17,746 nt of DNA from positions 1-17,746 of the forward strand of contig DGEZ01000083.1 in the NCBI GenBank assembly GCA_002391425.1, written 5' to 3'. Under the pieces are notes generated by a model. It was not told the DNA's origin. It saw nothing but the letters and a program-made list of their open reading frames with translations, and searched no databases. The translations under genes and the position numbers were made by a program. Shown here in pieces: positions 6,280 through 14,628 of this stretch (its first letter is position 1; each line of letters begins with the position of its first letter). Source of the DNA: Micrococcales bacterium UBA3913 (GTDB taxonomy: Bacteria > Actinomycetota > Actinomycetes > Actinomycetales > Microbacteriaceae).

Positions 6280-9200
6280 CTAACCGGTACAGGAGAACGA
6301 CCACGTCTGGCCGCTCACCTGCGGTGAATAGGTGTATGTGCTTCCGCCGACCGAATAGGCGAAGGTTACTGTTGTCTCGCTCGTGTCCACCGTTACGGCG
6401 GTCACCTCCGACTGCTCGGTCGTGCCCGGGCTTTCTGTCGGGTCGGTCTCTGCAGGGTCCTCACCGCCGGTCTCGCTCACCGCCAGCGTGACGACACCGG
6501 TGAGCGTAGTCGAGACAGTGGTCTGGGTGTTGGCTGTGCGCAGCGCGTGCTGCACAGGCACGCTCACGGTCGAGCCATCCACCGCGGAACACAGTGAAGC
6601 CGGATCGCCCGACGCGCTATCCCACGGCCACGACACGTGCCCCTCGTATAGGAGGGGCTGCGTGTAGCCACTCGTCGGAGGCGAGAGCGTGTACCAGCTA
6701 CTGGTCTCGCCCCCGGCAGTGAAGCGCACCTGGACCGTTGATGAGCTGAAGAGCCCCGCGTCTAGGGTCGTTGCGTTCACCCATGCATCCCCCGAGGACT
6801 GCTCTGAGTTCCCCCACTTGAACTGGACACCGTCATAGTCTGTGAGCTCGCCGGTGACTTTCGGCACATATGCCTTGCCGTCCTGGATGGCTTCAATCGT
6901 GTAGCTCAAGGCATTATCGACCTCGTTCTGCGTGGGCCACCGCAGCGCAGACCCTGACGCGGTCGCCTGGGATACCCCATTGCTGACGGCGATCGCGTAC
7001 ACCCCGTTGCCCCGAACAGCGTCTGTGGTCCAGCTCAGGGTCACGTTCTGTCCGTCTGCGGAGGAGGACGGTCCGCCACAACTCAAGCTGCTGGACGACC
7101 CGGACCGCTGTTTCGTACAGGTGAAAGCCCAGTTCGGCGCGGTCCCGGCGTAGTCCGCGGCCTGTGCATAGGGCGAGTTCATATCCACGGTAGCGGTGAT
7201 CGTCACCGTGGAGGAGTTCTCTGCGCGGGTGACCAGGAGGTCTGAGATAACCGGGGTGCCATACGGTATCGCGGTCACGCTCTGGCTGCCGGCGTCGTAG
7301 GCGGGTCCCGTGGCAGCACGACAGGCCGTGCACGGCTCCGTCTTCCCGGTCACCGTCACGACCGTGGAATCGGACACGTCGAGAGTGACCGCAACGGACG
7401 CACCACTGGTGGAATTCGCGACCGTCTGCGTGCTGACCCCAGTGCCCTCGATCACCCACTGCTCCGCGCTCGTTCCCGCTGTGCCGATTTGAACGGTCAC
7501 CTTCCCCTCCCCCGCGGTCCACGCAAGTGAGGCCGGGGCGCTCGGTTGCGCCTGCGGGTAGACGGAGGAGATAACCTCACTGTCGGAGGAACGGTCCACC
7601 GAGTTCTGCGCGTATACGCGGAAGTCCCTCGCCACGCTCGTGCCCGCGCCTCCGAAAGTGCTGTAGGTGAAGCTCTTCTGACCGGACCCCTGAATAGTGC
7701 CCGCCGTCTGCCAACTTCCCGAACCGGATTTGCTCTCGACGACGTACTCCTCCGGGGATCCGCCAATGGCGTTCGGCGTGATGTGGAAGGTCACACTCGA
7801 GTAGTCGTAACTGGAAACGCTCAGCGTGGGAGCCTGCGGCCGAGCGTTGAAGGTGATCGTCAACACTCCCATTTCGGCGGTGGAGGACACACGGCCCTGC
7901 ACATCCTCCACCCGATACTGAACCGTCACCATCGATGGGATGTCCGTGGACTCCGGATTGGGGATATTCACGACGATGTCTCCCCCCTGAGCCGTGACGG
8001 CCAACCCTGCGGCCGATGACGATGCGGACGCATCCACCACGGTCAGGTCACTGGAGAACGGGTTGAACCCGCCCGAACAGCTCGATCCCCCGCTGGCACC
8101 GTTCGCCACACCGAACGTGCGCGTGATGGCCGCAGAGCCGGTGAGGTCAATGCTCGCGGTGCACTGCGCAGGGACGGGAAGGTCACGGTTCGTCCCGACG
8201 ATCGTCACCTCCACGGTCACCGGGGTGGAGCTCTTATCTGCGCTGGAGACGACAAGGGAGAATCGGAGGACCGTCCCCACCTTCGCCGATTCCGCGGCCG
8301 TGACCATCCAGCTGTTCGTCAGGGAGCTCCCCTCCCCGATGGCCGTGAGCTGCGCGCTCGCCGACGACGGATCCTCTGCAGTGATGGTGTAGGTCAGCTC
8401 CTGCTTCTGCTCGACTGTCCCCGTCCACGGAGAGACCAGGCCCATGAAGGACAGCGAGAGGCTCTCCCCGGGGGCCAGCTCCCCGCTGGTCCCCTTCGTG
8501 ACATTCACCTCGGGTGACTGCGCGACGACGAAAACGGGGAACGCGAGAGTCACCTCACTGGTGGTGCCCTTCATCGTGTAGCTCAAGACGAAGATGACAG
8601 AGTCACTTCCCCCGCCGTCGTCGTTCGCCGTGTATGTCAGCGTTGTATCGCTGTCCTGCGTCACCGTGCCTTCGATCGTCTCCCCCGTCACCCGGGCGAT
8701 GCTGATCGAACTCCCGCGAGGCGCGCTCACATCGGTGGTGATATCGAAGGTGTGGGATTCTCCCGCATTCACGGATACCGCCTGGGTGGAGGTGACCGTC
8801 GGAACCTCATCTGTCGACCCCACAATGATGAGAAAGGCATAGCCGACCACGGATGTGCCATCTGTTGTCGTTCCCGTGAAACTCATCGGGATGCGCACGG
8901 TCGAGTCCGGCCGCGTACCGCTGACAGTATGTCCGGAAATAGAGATGCTGGAATCGGCCTGCACCGCCGCCACGCTCAGCGATGCCGCATCCCCATTGGC
9001 CCAGGACACCTTCCCAGAGACGACATCCACCGTGAAGGTGTCGTCGTCAGCGTAGTCACGCGAGGTCACCGTCGTATCGGCCACCACCGGGTAGAGGTTG
9101 ACGTCACCATCCACATAACTCACGATGATCCGCCCGTAGCTCTCCAACCCCCCGGTCTCGACAACCCGGTAGCCAAGCGTGACCGTCTGCGTACTTGCAG

Positions 9201-12200
9201 AATCCAGCGGTGTAATGACCAAAGTCCGGTCCGAGTCTTCCGACACCGAAATGTCCACGGTGGGGTCCCTGCGGTCGGAGGTCTGAGCGAACGGGTCATC
9301 GACACTGCCCACCTCGTAGGCGTAGGCGAGGGAGCCATCCGGAAGCTCGATCTCTCCGAGCGTGAGCTCATCCGCGGCGTCCGTGGCGATATCGTTCGCA
9401 ATCGGGTCCACACGAGCCTGCTGCCCCGATGTGACGGTCACGAAGTCAGTCAGGGCGACCGGATCGAGATTCCCCGCAACGGAGGACACCCCCACCTGGA
9501 CCGTTCCCGTGAACTGCTCGCCGGAACTGTTTTGCACGGTGTATGAGAACGAGATGGTCGTGCTTGCGCTCACCAGAGGGGCCACGTAGCTGATCGTCGT
9601 GCGGTCGGAGCCGATGGTGGCGACACCGGAGGATGCGTCGTCCAGGCCACTCGTTGCCACGAAGTACAGGCTCTGCTGCACACTCCCCAGGGAGGTTGGC
9701 GCGCTGATCTCCACCGTTCCCCGCGACACGGTACGCGCGGTAAGCGTCGGCGCTGAGCCGGCCGTCACCTTGTCCGCCGGCACGATCGTGACGGTCACTG
9801 TCCCCTCCGCATGTTGCCCGTTGGACCCGATGACGTCATAGGAGAAGGACACCACCGTGGTGTCACTAACCTCAGGAGCCAGATAGCGAATGACGTTCCC
9901 GGAGGGGAAATACACGCCGTTCTCCCTCGGCCACGCGGAACCGCCAGCTCCGTCCGTGTCCTCGCTCGTCCACCCCGCATTGAGACTGAGAGCTCCCCCA
10001 TTGGAATCCCGGTCATTGTCCAGTACCGGAATGTCCACCTGGGCGCCCGAGACCACGGCGACAGTATCGTTGACAACCACAGGAGCACTGGTGGAGGTGT
10101 TCTTCGCTTGCAGGTACACGGAGATGACCCCGACTGCGGTGCGCTCCCCGGCGACCACCGTATAGGTGATCGTATCGATCACCGTTCCCACATCGTCAGC
10201 ACCAAGTGAGTCGTTGGTGATCATCCGGATTCTGCTGAAGTCCAGAACTGTGACATCCACTTTCTTCTGCTGCACCGACACCGCATTCACCAGCGCAACA
10301 TCGGTGCCCACACCGGAGAGGGCGTCCGCAATGGACACCGTCTGGTACTCGTCCGCTCGCAACTTGACCGTCAACGGCGCCACCGAGAGAGCGGCGTCCG
10401 CCTCACTGACGCTCACCAGCACTCGCCCAGATGCACTCGAACCGTCCACCACGGTGTACGGAATCACGTACGTTCCGGCCTCCGACGGGGTGAATACGAA
10501 CCCGAATAGTCCGTCCCGGAACGTGACCCCATCCACCCCCGTGACGTTAACCGTCGCCTCAGAGGATGCGCCATACACCCACATACTCAAATCGATCGTT
10601 GTAGCCGTGCCCGCGGACGTCGTCACCGCGAAATTGGTGGCACTGAGCTGTCCAGTGATCTGGAAGCTGATCACGTCGGTCGCCGTGCCGCCATGCCCAT
10701 CCTCGACGGTATATTCCACATCGAATGGCCCCGTATTCGATGTCCCCAGATGCCGGAAGACAATGCTGCCGTCCGCCTGCACGACAACGGCGGCGTCCGA
10801 GGCGCTCGCGGAATCGGTGAACTCGGCGGAGGAGATGACCAAGGGGTCGAGTTCGGCATCCGCCCAACATTGCAGAACGTTCACGGTGGCCGTGCCTCCG
10901 GCCGCGACGGAGATCACGGACGAGCCGGCAAGGACGCGGGTCGGGGCCGTATTCTCGTCGGAATCGATGATGTTCAGCATCACCGATGCTCGATTCGAGT
11001 AGAGGCCACCGTCACCGCTGCTCGAAGTGCCATCGGTCAGGGTGTAACTCAGCCGTGCATTTCCGACCTCTACTCCCGCGGGCACGGTGACGGACAGCTG
11101 CTGGTTGTCGTTGACAACACTGACCGTCATATTGTCGGGGCCCGAGTCGAGAGTCGGAGCGGACTCCCCAGTACTGACGAGGACGAATGGATCACCGTTG
11201 GCATCCGTGTCATTGAGCAGCACGGGGATTGTGGATGTCGAACCCGCCCGCACCGAGTATGTGTCGTCGTTTGCGACCGGTGCCATCGGGTATTCCGCAC
11301 GCTGCTCGTCCTGGCTTGTCTCCTGCTCGCGTTCGACCGAGTCGTCTGGATTATTCCACGTCCACGACGACTCGATCGGCTCCCCCTCGAGCATCCACGC
11401 GTGCCCAGAGACGACGTCGTTGACAATCAGCTCCTCCCCGGAGCCGCGCAGCGCGAGCACCGGGGTGTCTGCACTGTCCGTGGCGCCCGAGGGAGCAGAC
11501 AGGGAGTACACGGACGGGTCTTCATCGCCGCACACCGTCATGGCGGTGCCCGTGGACGCGCCATCATTCACCCACGCGGCGGCCACACACCCCTCGGCTG
11601 TCACTGCCGGGGACGCTGCCGAAACCGCTGCGGAGATCCCTTCCACCTCCACGAGTTGCGCCTGAGCCGGGTCGTCCACCGGAATGCTCACGAGCGCATT
11701 CGAGGAGACGGCGAGTACTCGCGCAGATGCGACCGACCCCTGCTGGAGGGACACCGCATCGAGATCCTCCCCGAACAGTGACGAGTCGAGCACGACGCCG
11801 TCTGGGGCAGAACTCGAGTACCCGGTCACCGCGTCGTTGCCGGTTTCCAGCACGAACCAATCCTGGCCTGTGGTGGCGATCGCATAGCGCGCGTTGTCGG
11901 ACGCTGTTGCTGCTATCGTCCCTACCTCGTCCAGTTCTGATGTCTCCCGGCTGTATGTCTCCACGCGCATACCGTCGCCCGATTTCTCCAGCAGGTAGAT
12001 GCGCCCGTCTACGGAGACGGCAGCGGCGAGGACTGCACCGCTCACATCGATCGGAGCAAAGCTGCCAGACAGCGCCGTCCAGTTTTCGCTGGATGCGGCA
12101 TAGGCCGTCCCCTCGGAGGTATCGACGAATACCGCTGTTCCGGCGTAAGCGCTGACTGCCGTGATCGCGGCACCCGTATCGCGGCTGAGGTCATCGGTGA

Positions 12201-12555
12201 TCTCGCCGCCGTCCACATCAAAGGCAGGCGCTGATTCGTCCACAGCGAAAATGCGCGCCCCGGATACCCCGAGGGTGAAGGTGTCCATCTGCCACACCGA
12301 CACCTCGCTGGAGCTTTCCACAGAGGAGAACGAGTCCAATTCACCGGCGGAGAGGTTCACCCGCGCGAACTCACCGCCGGCTGACGTCGCAGATCCTCCG
12401 CGCGTAATCCACACCTGCGAAACAGAGCTCTCCGATTCGACCGGACTGAACCCCGAGGTCAGGAATGCCGCACTGAACGCCAAGCTGAGCACGCAGAGCG
12501 CACCCAGCGAGGGCACAACGCGTCGCCGGATGAATCGCCGCTTCTCCCCCGTCAT
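6280..12555 (-). CDS. Giant extracellular multi-domain protein: N-terminal anchor, propeller-like region, tandem Ig/cadherin-like repeats, FnIII domains (2091 aa)
   Basis: A secreted or type II membrane protein. Seen: a 12-residue basic cytoplasmic start (MTGEKRRFIRRR) and one hydrophobic helix (13-35), then a Ser/Thr/Val/Asp-rich, Lys-poor exterior. Residues ~45-395 are repeated short beta strands that look like a beta-propeller (inference). An acidic linker (400-422) follows. Tandem Ig/cadherin-like modules begin near 425, 537, 640, 822, 1030, 1153 and 1250. Some carry a PVxNDD/NDxDxNGD motif (A-N-D-D 428-431, NDTDANGD 448-455, DNDRDSNGG 846-854) suggesting calcium binding. FnIII-like modules lie at ~1573-1665 and 1670-1755. 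The C-terminal part has cysteines at 1742, 1745, 1813, 1826, 1989 and 2089 and a Thr/Glu/Pro linker (2028-2050). There is no LPxTG, lipobox or C-terminal helix. The start has GGGGGAG at 12563-12569, inside the kinase 3' end, three bases from its stop. Likely adhesion or scaffold; ligand unknown. Confidence 0.92.
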   Translation of the reverse strand: MTGEKRRFIRRRVVPSLGALCVLSLAFSAAFLTSGFSPVESESSVSQVWITRGGSATSAGGEFARVNLSAGELDSFSSVESSSEVSVWQMDTFTLGVSGARIFAVDESAPAFDVDGGEITDDLSRDTGAAITAVSAYAGTAVFVDTSEGTAYAASSENWTALSGSFAPIDVSGAVLAAAVSVDGRIYLLEKSGDGMRVETYSRETSELDEVGTIAATASDNARYAIATTGQDWFVLETGNDAVTGYSSSAPDGVVLDSSLFGEDLDAVSLQQGSVASARVLAVSSNALVSIPVDDPAQAQLVEVEGISAAVSAASPAVTAEGCVAAAWVNDGASTGTAMTVCGDEDPSVYSLSAPSGATDSADTPVLALRGSGEELIVNDVVSGHAWMLEGEPIESSWTWNNPDDSVEREQETSQDEQRAEYPMAPVANDDTYSVRAGSTSTIPVLLNDTDANGDPFVLVSTGESAPTLDSGPDNMTVSVVNDNQQLSVTVPAGVEVGNARLSYTLTDGTSSSGDGGLYSNRASVMLNIIDSDENTAPTRVLAGSSVISVAAGGTATVNVLQCWADAELDPLVISSAEFTDSASASDAAVVVQADGSIVFRHLGTSNTGPFDVEYTVEDGHGGTATDVISFQITGQLSATNFAVTTSAGTATTIDLSMWVYGASSEATVNVTGVDGVTFRDGLFGFVFTPSEAGTYVIPYTVVDGSSASGRVLVSVSEADAALSVAPLTVKLRADEYQTVSIADALSGVGTDVALVNAVSVQQKKVDVTVLDFSRIRMITNDSLGADDVGTVIDTITYTVVAGERTAVGVISVYLQAKNTSTSAPVVVNDTVAVVSGAQVDIPVLDNDRDSNGGALSLNAGWTSEDTDGAGGSAWPRENGVYFPSGNVIRYLAPEVSDTTVVSFSYDVIGSNGQHAEGTVTVTIVPADKVTAGSAPTLTARTVSRGTVEISAPTSLGSVQQSLYFVATSGLDDASSGVATIGSDRTTISYVAPLVSASTTISFSYTVQNSSGEQFTGTVQVGVSSVAGNLDPVALTDFVTVTSGQQARVDPIANDIATDAADELTLGEIELPDGSLAYAYEVGSVDDPFAQTSDRRDPTVDISVSEDSDRTLVITPLDSASTQTVTLGYRVVETGGLESYGRIIVSYVDGDVNLYPVVADTTVTSRDYADDDTFTVDVVSGKVSWANGDAASLSVAAVQADSSISISGHTVSGTRPDSTVRIPMSFTGTTTDGTSVVGYAFLIIVGSTDEVPTVTSTQAVSVNAGESHTFDITTDVSAPRGSSISIARVTGETIEGTVTQDSDTTLTYTANDDGGGSDSVIFVLSYTMKGTTSEVTLAFPVFVVAQSPEVNVTKGTSGELAPGESLSLSFMGLVSPWTGTVEQKQELTYTITAEDPSSASAQLTAIGEGSSLTNSWMVTAAESAKVGTVLRFSLVVSSADKSSTPVTVEVTIVGTNRDLPVPAQCTASIDLTGSAAITRTFGVANGASGGSSCSGGFNPFSSDLTVVDASASSSAAGLAVTAQGGDIVVNIPNPESTDIPSMVTVQYRVEDVQGRVSSTAEMGVLTITFNARPQAPTLSVSSYDYSSVTFHITPNAIGGSPEEYVVESKSGSGSWQTAGTIQGSGQKSFTYSTFGGAGTSVARDFRVYAQNSVDRSSDSEVISSVYPQAQPSAPASLAWTAGEGKVTVQIGTAGTSAEQWVIEGTGVSTQTVANSTSGASVAVTLDVSDSTVVTVTGKTEPCTACRAATGPAYDAGSQSVTAIPYGTPVISDLLVTRAENSSTVTITATVDMNSPYAQAADYAGTAPNWAFTCTKQRSGSSSSLSCGGPSSSADGQNVTLSWTTDAVRGNGVYAIAVSNGVSQATASGSALRWPTQNEVDNALSYTIEAIQDGKAYVPKVTGELTDYDGVQFKWGNSEQSSGDAWVNATTLDAGLFSSSTVQVRFTAGGETSSWYTLSPPTSGYTQPLLYEGHVSWPWDSASGDPASLCSAVDGSTVSVPVQHALRTANTQTTVSTTLTGVVTLAVSETGGEDPAETDPTESPGTTEQSEVTAVTVDTSETTVTFAYSVGGSTYTYSPQVSGQTWSFSCTG

Positions 12556-12558
12556 GAC

Positions 12559-13656
12559 TCAGCTCCCCCACAGGGCTATGCTCAACCCCACGATCACACC
12601 CATGGCCACCGCACTCACTGCGATCAGAACGACGGCCTTCCACGGGACATGCGAGGAGGCGCGCTCGGACGGTGGCTCTTCTGCGCGCGGCGCCTCGAAG
12701 CTCGGGCGGCCCGCCGGGCGACGGCTCTGATAGTCCACGGAGACACGCTTCGGCACGTCCCCAACCGGACCGTCAACGGGAGCACTGATCACCGTTACCT
12801 CTGCGTTGGTGGGCACACGCCCCAACGACTGCTCGATGCGCTGGAACTCCCAGACGAGCTCCGCCATGGTCTGCTGCCTGCCGCGGGGGTCCCGAGACAG
12901 TGCCCGGTTCAGAACTGCCGTCAACTGCGCGGGGACGTCCTGACGCGTTATCGGCTGCAGACGCCCGGCGATGACGCGTGCGCTCATGGCCTCCCGAGAG
13001 TTGTCCCCACCGGGAATCTGCGCGGGTGAGTGCTGCTCCACCATCGTGAAGATCGTGGCAGCGAAAGAGAACACCTCGGACTGAACCGTCCCGATCGTGC
13101 TTTCGCGGAGCACCTCCGGTGCGCTCCAGGGCACAGACATCCCGACCACATCAGTACCCGAGCTTTCCACCGAGGTCGCGATTCCGAAGTCTGCGAGAAC
13201 GGGCAGGCCGAATTCGGTGAGGAGAATATTCGACGGCTTGATGTCCCGATGCAACAACCCGGACTGGTGAAGCGTTTCCAGCGCACCGCCAATGCGTACG
13301 CCCGTGCTGAGCACCTCGAGAATCGGTATCGGGCCGCTCTTGCATCGCGCGCGATAGGACGACTGGCAGTGCTCCATCGCAATGTAGGGACGGCCGTCCG
13401 CAGAAATACTCGCCTCGTAGATCGTCAGGATGGCTGGATGCGAACTCACCCGGGCCATGACGTTCGCCTCGGCGCGAAACGATTGGAGAGCCTCAGAGTC
13501 AAGGTCCGTCGTACGCAGCACCTTCACGGCGACACGCCGCCGCGGCATGCTCTGATCGTACAAGTACACGTCCGCGAATCCCCCGGATCCGAGCGGCCGA
13601 ATGTACGTGTACCCGCTGAGCACAGGAGGCGTCACATTCTGCGCTGTGCTGACCAT
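12559..13656 (-). CDS. Ser/Thr protein kinase with C-terminal tail anchor (365 aa)
   Basis: A Hanks-type kinase that would phosphorylate Ser/Thr of cytoplasmic proteins or cytoplasmic tails at the membrane. Seen: glycine loop GSGGFADV (23-30), VAVKVL with Lys45, likely alpha-C Glu63, catalytic HRDIKPSN (H136, R137, D138), Mg-binding D156-F-G158, and the APE motif in SVPWSAPE (174-181). The usual P+1 threonine is Ser174 and the usual Tyr is Trp177. The helix-F Asp of the common SDVYS motif is Glu194 (SEVFS). A juxtamembrane linker (275-337) precedes one helix (338-362), after which only a few residues remain. It therefore has no PASTA or other extracellular sensor, and the input must come from a partner. 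Start ATG at 13656 follows GGGGGTG about five bases upstream. It lies 84 bases after the phosphatase gene and 3 bases before the giant gene. Probably active, as all core catalytic residues are present. Confidence 0.96.
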   Translation of the reverse strand: MVSTAQNVTPPVLSGYTYIRPLGSGGFADVYLYDQSMPRRRVAVKVLRTTDLDSEALQSFRAEANVMARVSSHPAILTIYEASISADGRPYIAMEHCQSSYRARCKSGPIPILEVLSTGVRIGGALETLHQSGLLHRDIKPSNILLTEFGLPVLADFGIATSVESSGTDVVGMSVPWSAPEVLRESTIGTVQSEVFSFAATIFTMVEQHSPAQIPGGDNSREAMSARVIAGRLQPITRQDVPAQLTAVLNRALSRDPRGRQQTMAELVWEFQRIEQSLGRVPTNAEVTVISAPVDGPVGDVPKRVSVDYQSRRPAGRPSFEAPRAEEPPSERASSHVPWKAVVLIAVSAVAMGVIVGLSIALWGS

Positions 13657-13740
13657 TCGTCACCCCCGTTCAGCGATACATCTCCCGGGTGAGCAGCTAC
13701 CCGTGATGTTCCATCCTAGATCTCCCCTGTGACGCATCCG
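13657..13740 (-). promoter_or_regulatory. Phosphatase-kinase gap: weak -10 candidate and short hairpin
   Basis: The 84-base gap contains TAGGAT on the minus strand (13713-13718), a possible -10 box about 57 bases before the kinase start, but with no convincing -35 box 16-19 bases upstream. Downstream of it is a perfect 5-bp inverted repeat CGGGT/ACCCG (13686-13690 and 13699-13703, 8-base loop) without a T-run. It could be a second promoter for kinase and giant gene, or nothing. Confidence 0.2.
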
Positions 13741-14592
13741 TCACTGAATAGTATCTTCCTCGTCGGTGTCACCATCCGCGAGAATCGGTTCCATCGATGG
13801 TGCCGATGTGGCCGTATCCACGACGATGACGGTGATGTTGTCGCTTCCGGAATTATCCAGAGCCTGCTGCACGAGTCGATCCGCCGCCGCAGATGGGGTC
13901 TGCTCGGAACCGAGGATGTGCGCGATCTGAGGATCACGAACTTCCTTGGAGAGACCGTCACTGCACACCAACAGCCGTAACCCATCATTCAGCGGGGTAG
14001 CCCAAAAGTCGGGCACCGGGTCCATGTCGAATCCAATTGCCTTGAGAATTTGGTTTCTGTCCGGGTGTACTTCGGCCTCCGCTGGCGTGATCTTGCCTCG
14101 CGCGACGAGTTCACCGACAACGGAGTGATCGCGCGTGACCTGCACGAGCTCGCCCTGGGCGAACGCGTACACGCGCGAATCCCCAATGTTGAAGATGAGC
14201 CACGACGGGACGGAATTCTGCACGCTCAGTGCGGCACCCGTCACTGTGGTTCCCGCATCGCGCGCCGCCGCTGCGGAAATGCGCGCCACTGATTCGGATG
14301 CCCGCGTGAGCGAACCGTACACAGCTTCCGCAGAGACCGGATAGCTGAGGTGCTCGGCGGCGAATTGCTCCACAACGGCAGCGCTGGCGAGGTCACCTGC
14401 CGCATGCCCGCCCACGCCATCGGCGACGGAAAAGAGCACGCCCGTGCAGACCGCGCTGTCTTCGTTTCGCGCCCGACGTTTTCCGATATCACTGCGCACA
14501 GCCCAGGTCACCTGGAGCCCGAGACGGACCAGTTCGGCATCCCCCAGTTGTTCACCCGTCATCTGGCCATCAGATTTGCCCAAAACTGTCAC
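13741..14592 (-). CDS. PP2C-family Ser/Thr protein phosphatase (283 aa)
   Basis: A soluble metal-dependent phosphatase of the PstP/Stp1 type that removes phosphate from Ser/Thr, countering the kinase encoded next. Seen: SDIGKRRARNEDS (34-46), giving the metal-binding Asp and the NED motif; FSVADGVGGHAAGD with the DGxGG metal site; GTTVTGA; NIGDSRVYAF; QVTRDHS; LVCSDGLS with a metal-binding Asp; and the closing GSDNITVIVVD. The acidic C-terminal tail (about 260-283) is outside the fold. No membrane segment is present, unlike mycobacterial PstP. The GTG at 14592 has a weak ribosome site (GGGTGG, 14597-14602) four bases upstream; an in-frame ATG at 14562 (residue 11) is an alternative that keeps the whole domain. 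It lies 36 bases after the aldehyde dehydrogenase stop on the same strand, so it may be read from that gene's transcript or from a promoter inside it. Confidence 0.96.
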   Translation of the reverse strand: MTVLGKSDGQMTGEQLGDAELVRLGLQVTWAVRSDIGKRRARNEDSAVCTGVLFSVADGVGGHAAGDLASAAVVEQFAAEHLSYPVSAEAVYGSLTRASESVARISAAAARDAGTTVTGAALSVQNSVPSWLIFNIGDSRVYAFAQGELVQVTRDHSVVGELVARGKITPAEAEVHPDRNQILKAIGFDMDPVPDFWATPLNDGLRLLVCSDGLSKEVRDPQIAHILGSEQTPSAAADRLVQQALDNSGSDNITVIVVDTATSAPSMEPILADGDTDEEDTIQ

Positions 14593-14628
14593 ATCGCCAC
14601 CCTACTACCCCGCTCACCGTCGACCGAT

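Noticed and set aside
10166..11781. Plus-strand open frames of 278 and 362 codons inside the giant gene
   Set aside because: They lie wholly antisense to the continuous 2091-codon frame, have no recognisable motif, and reflect the base composition of the Ser/Thr/Val-rich gene.
12490..12505. Lipoprotein box around Cys21 of the giant protein
   Set aside because: Leu precedes the cysteine (GALC), which does not fit the required small residue at -1, and the cysteine is in the middle of the hydrophobic helix.
14593..14628. Terminator or promoter between dehydrogenase and phosphatase genes
   Set aside because: The 36-base gap shows no stable stem with a T-run and no -10/-35 pair; only a weak ribosome site is visible.
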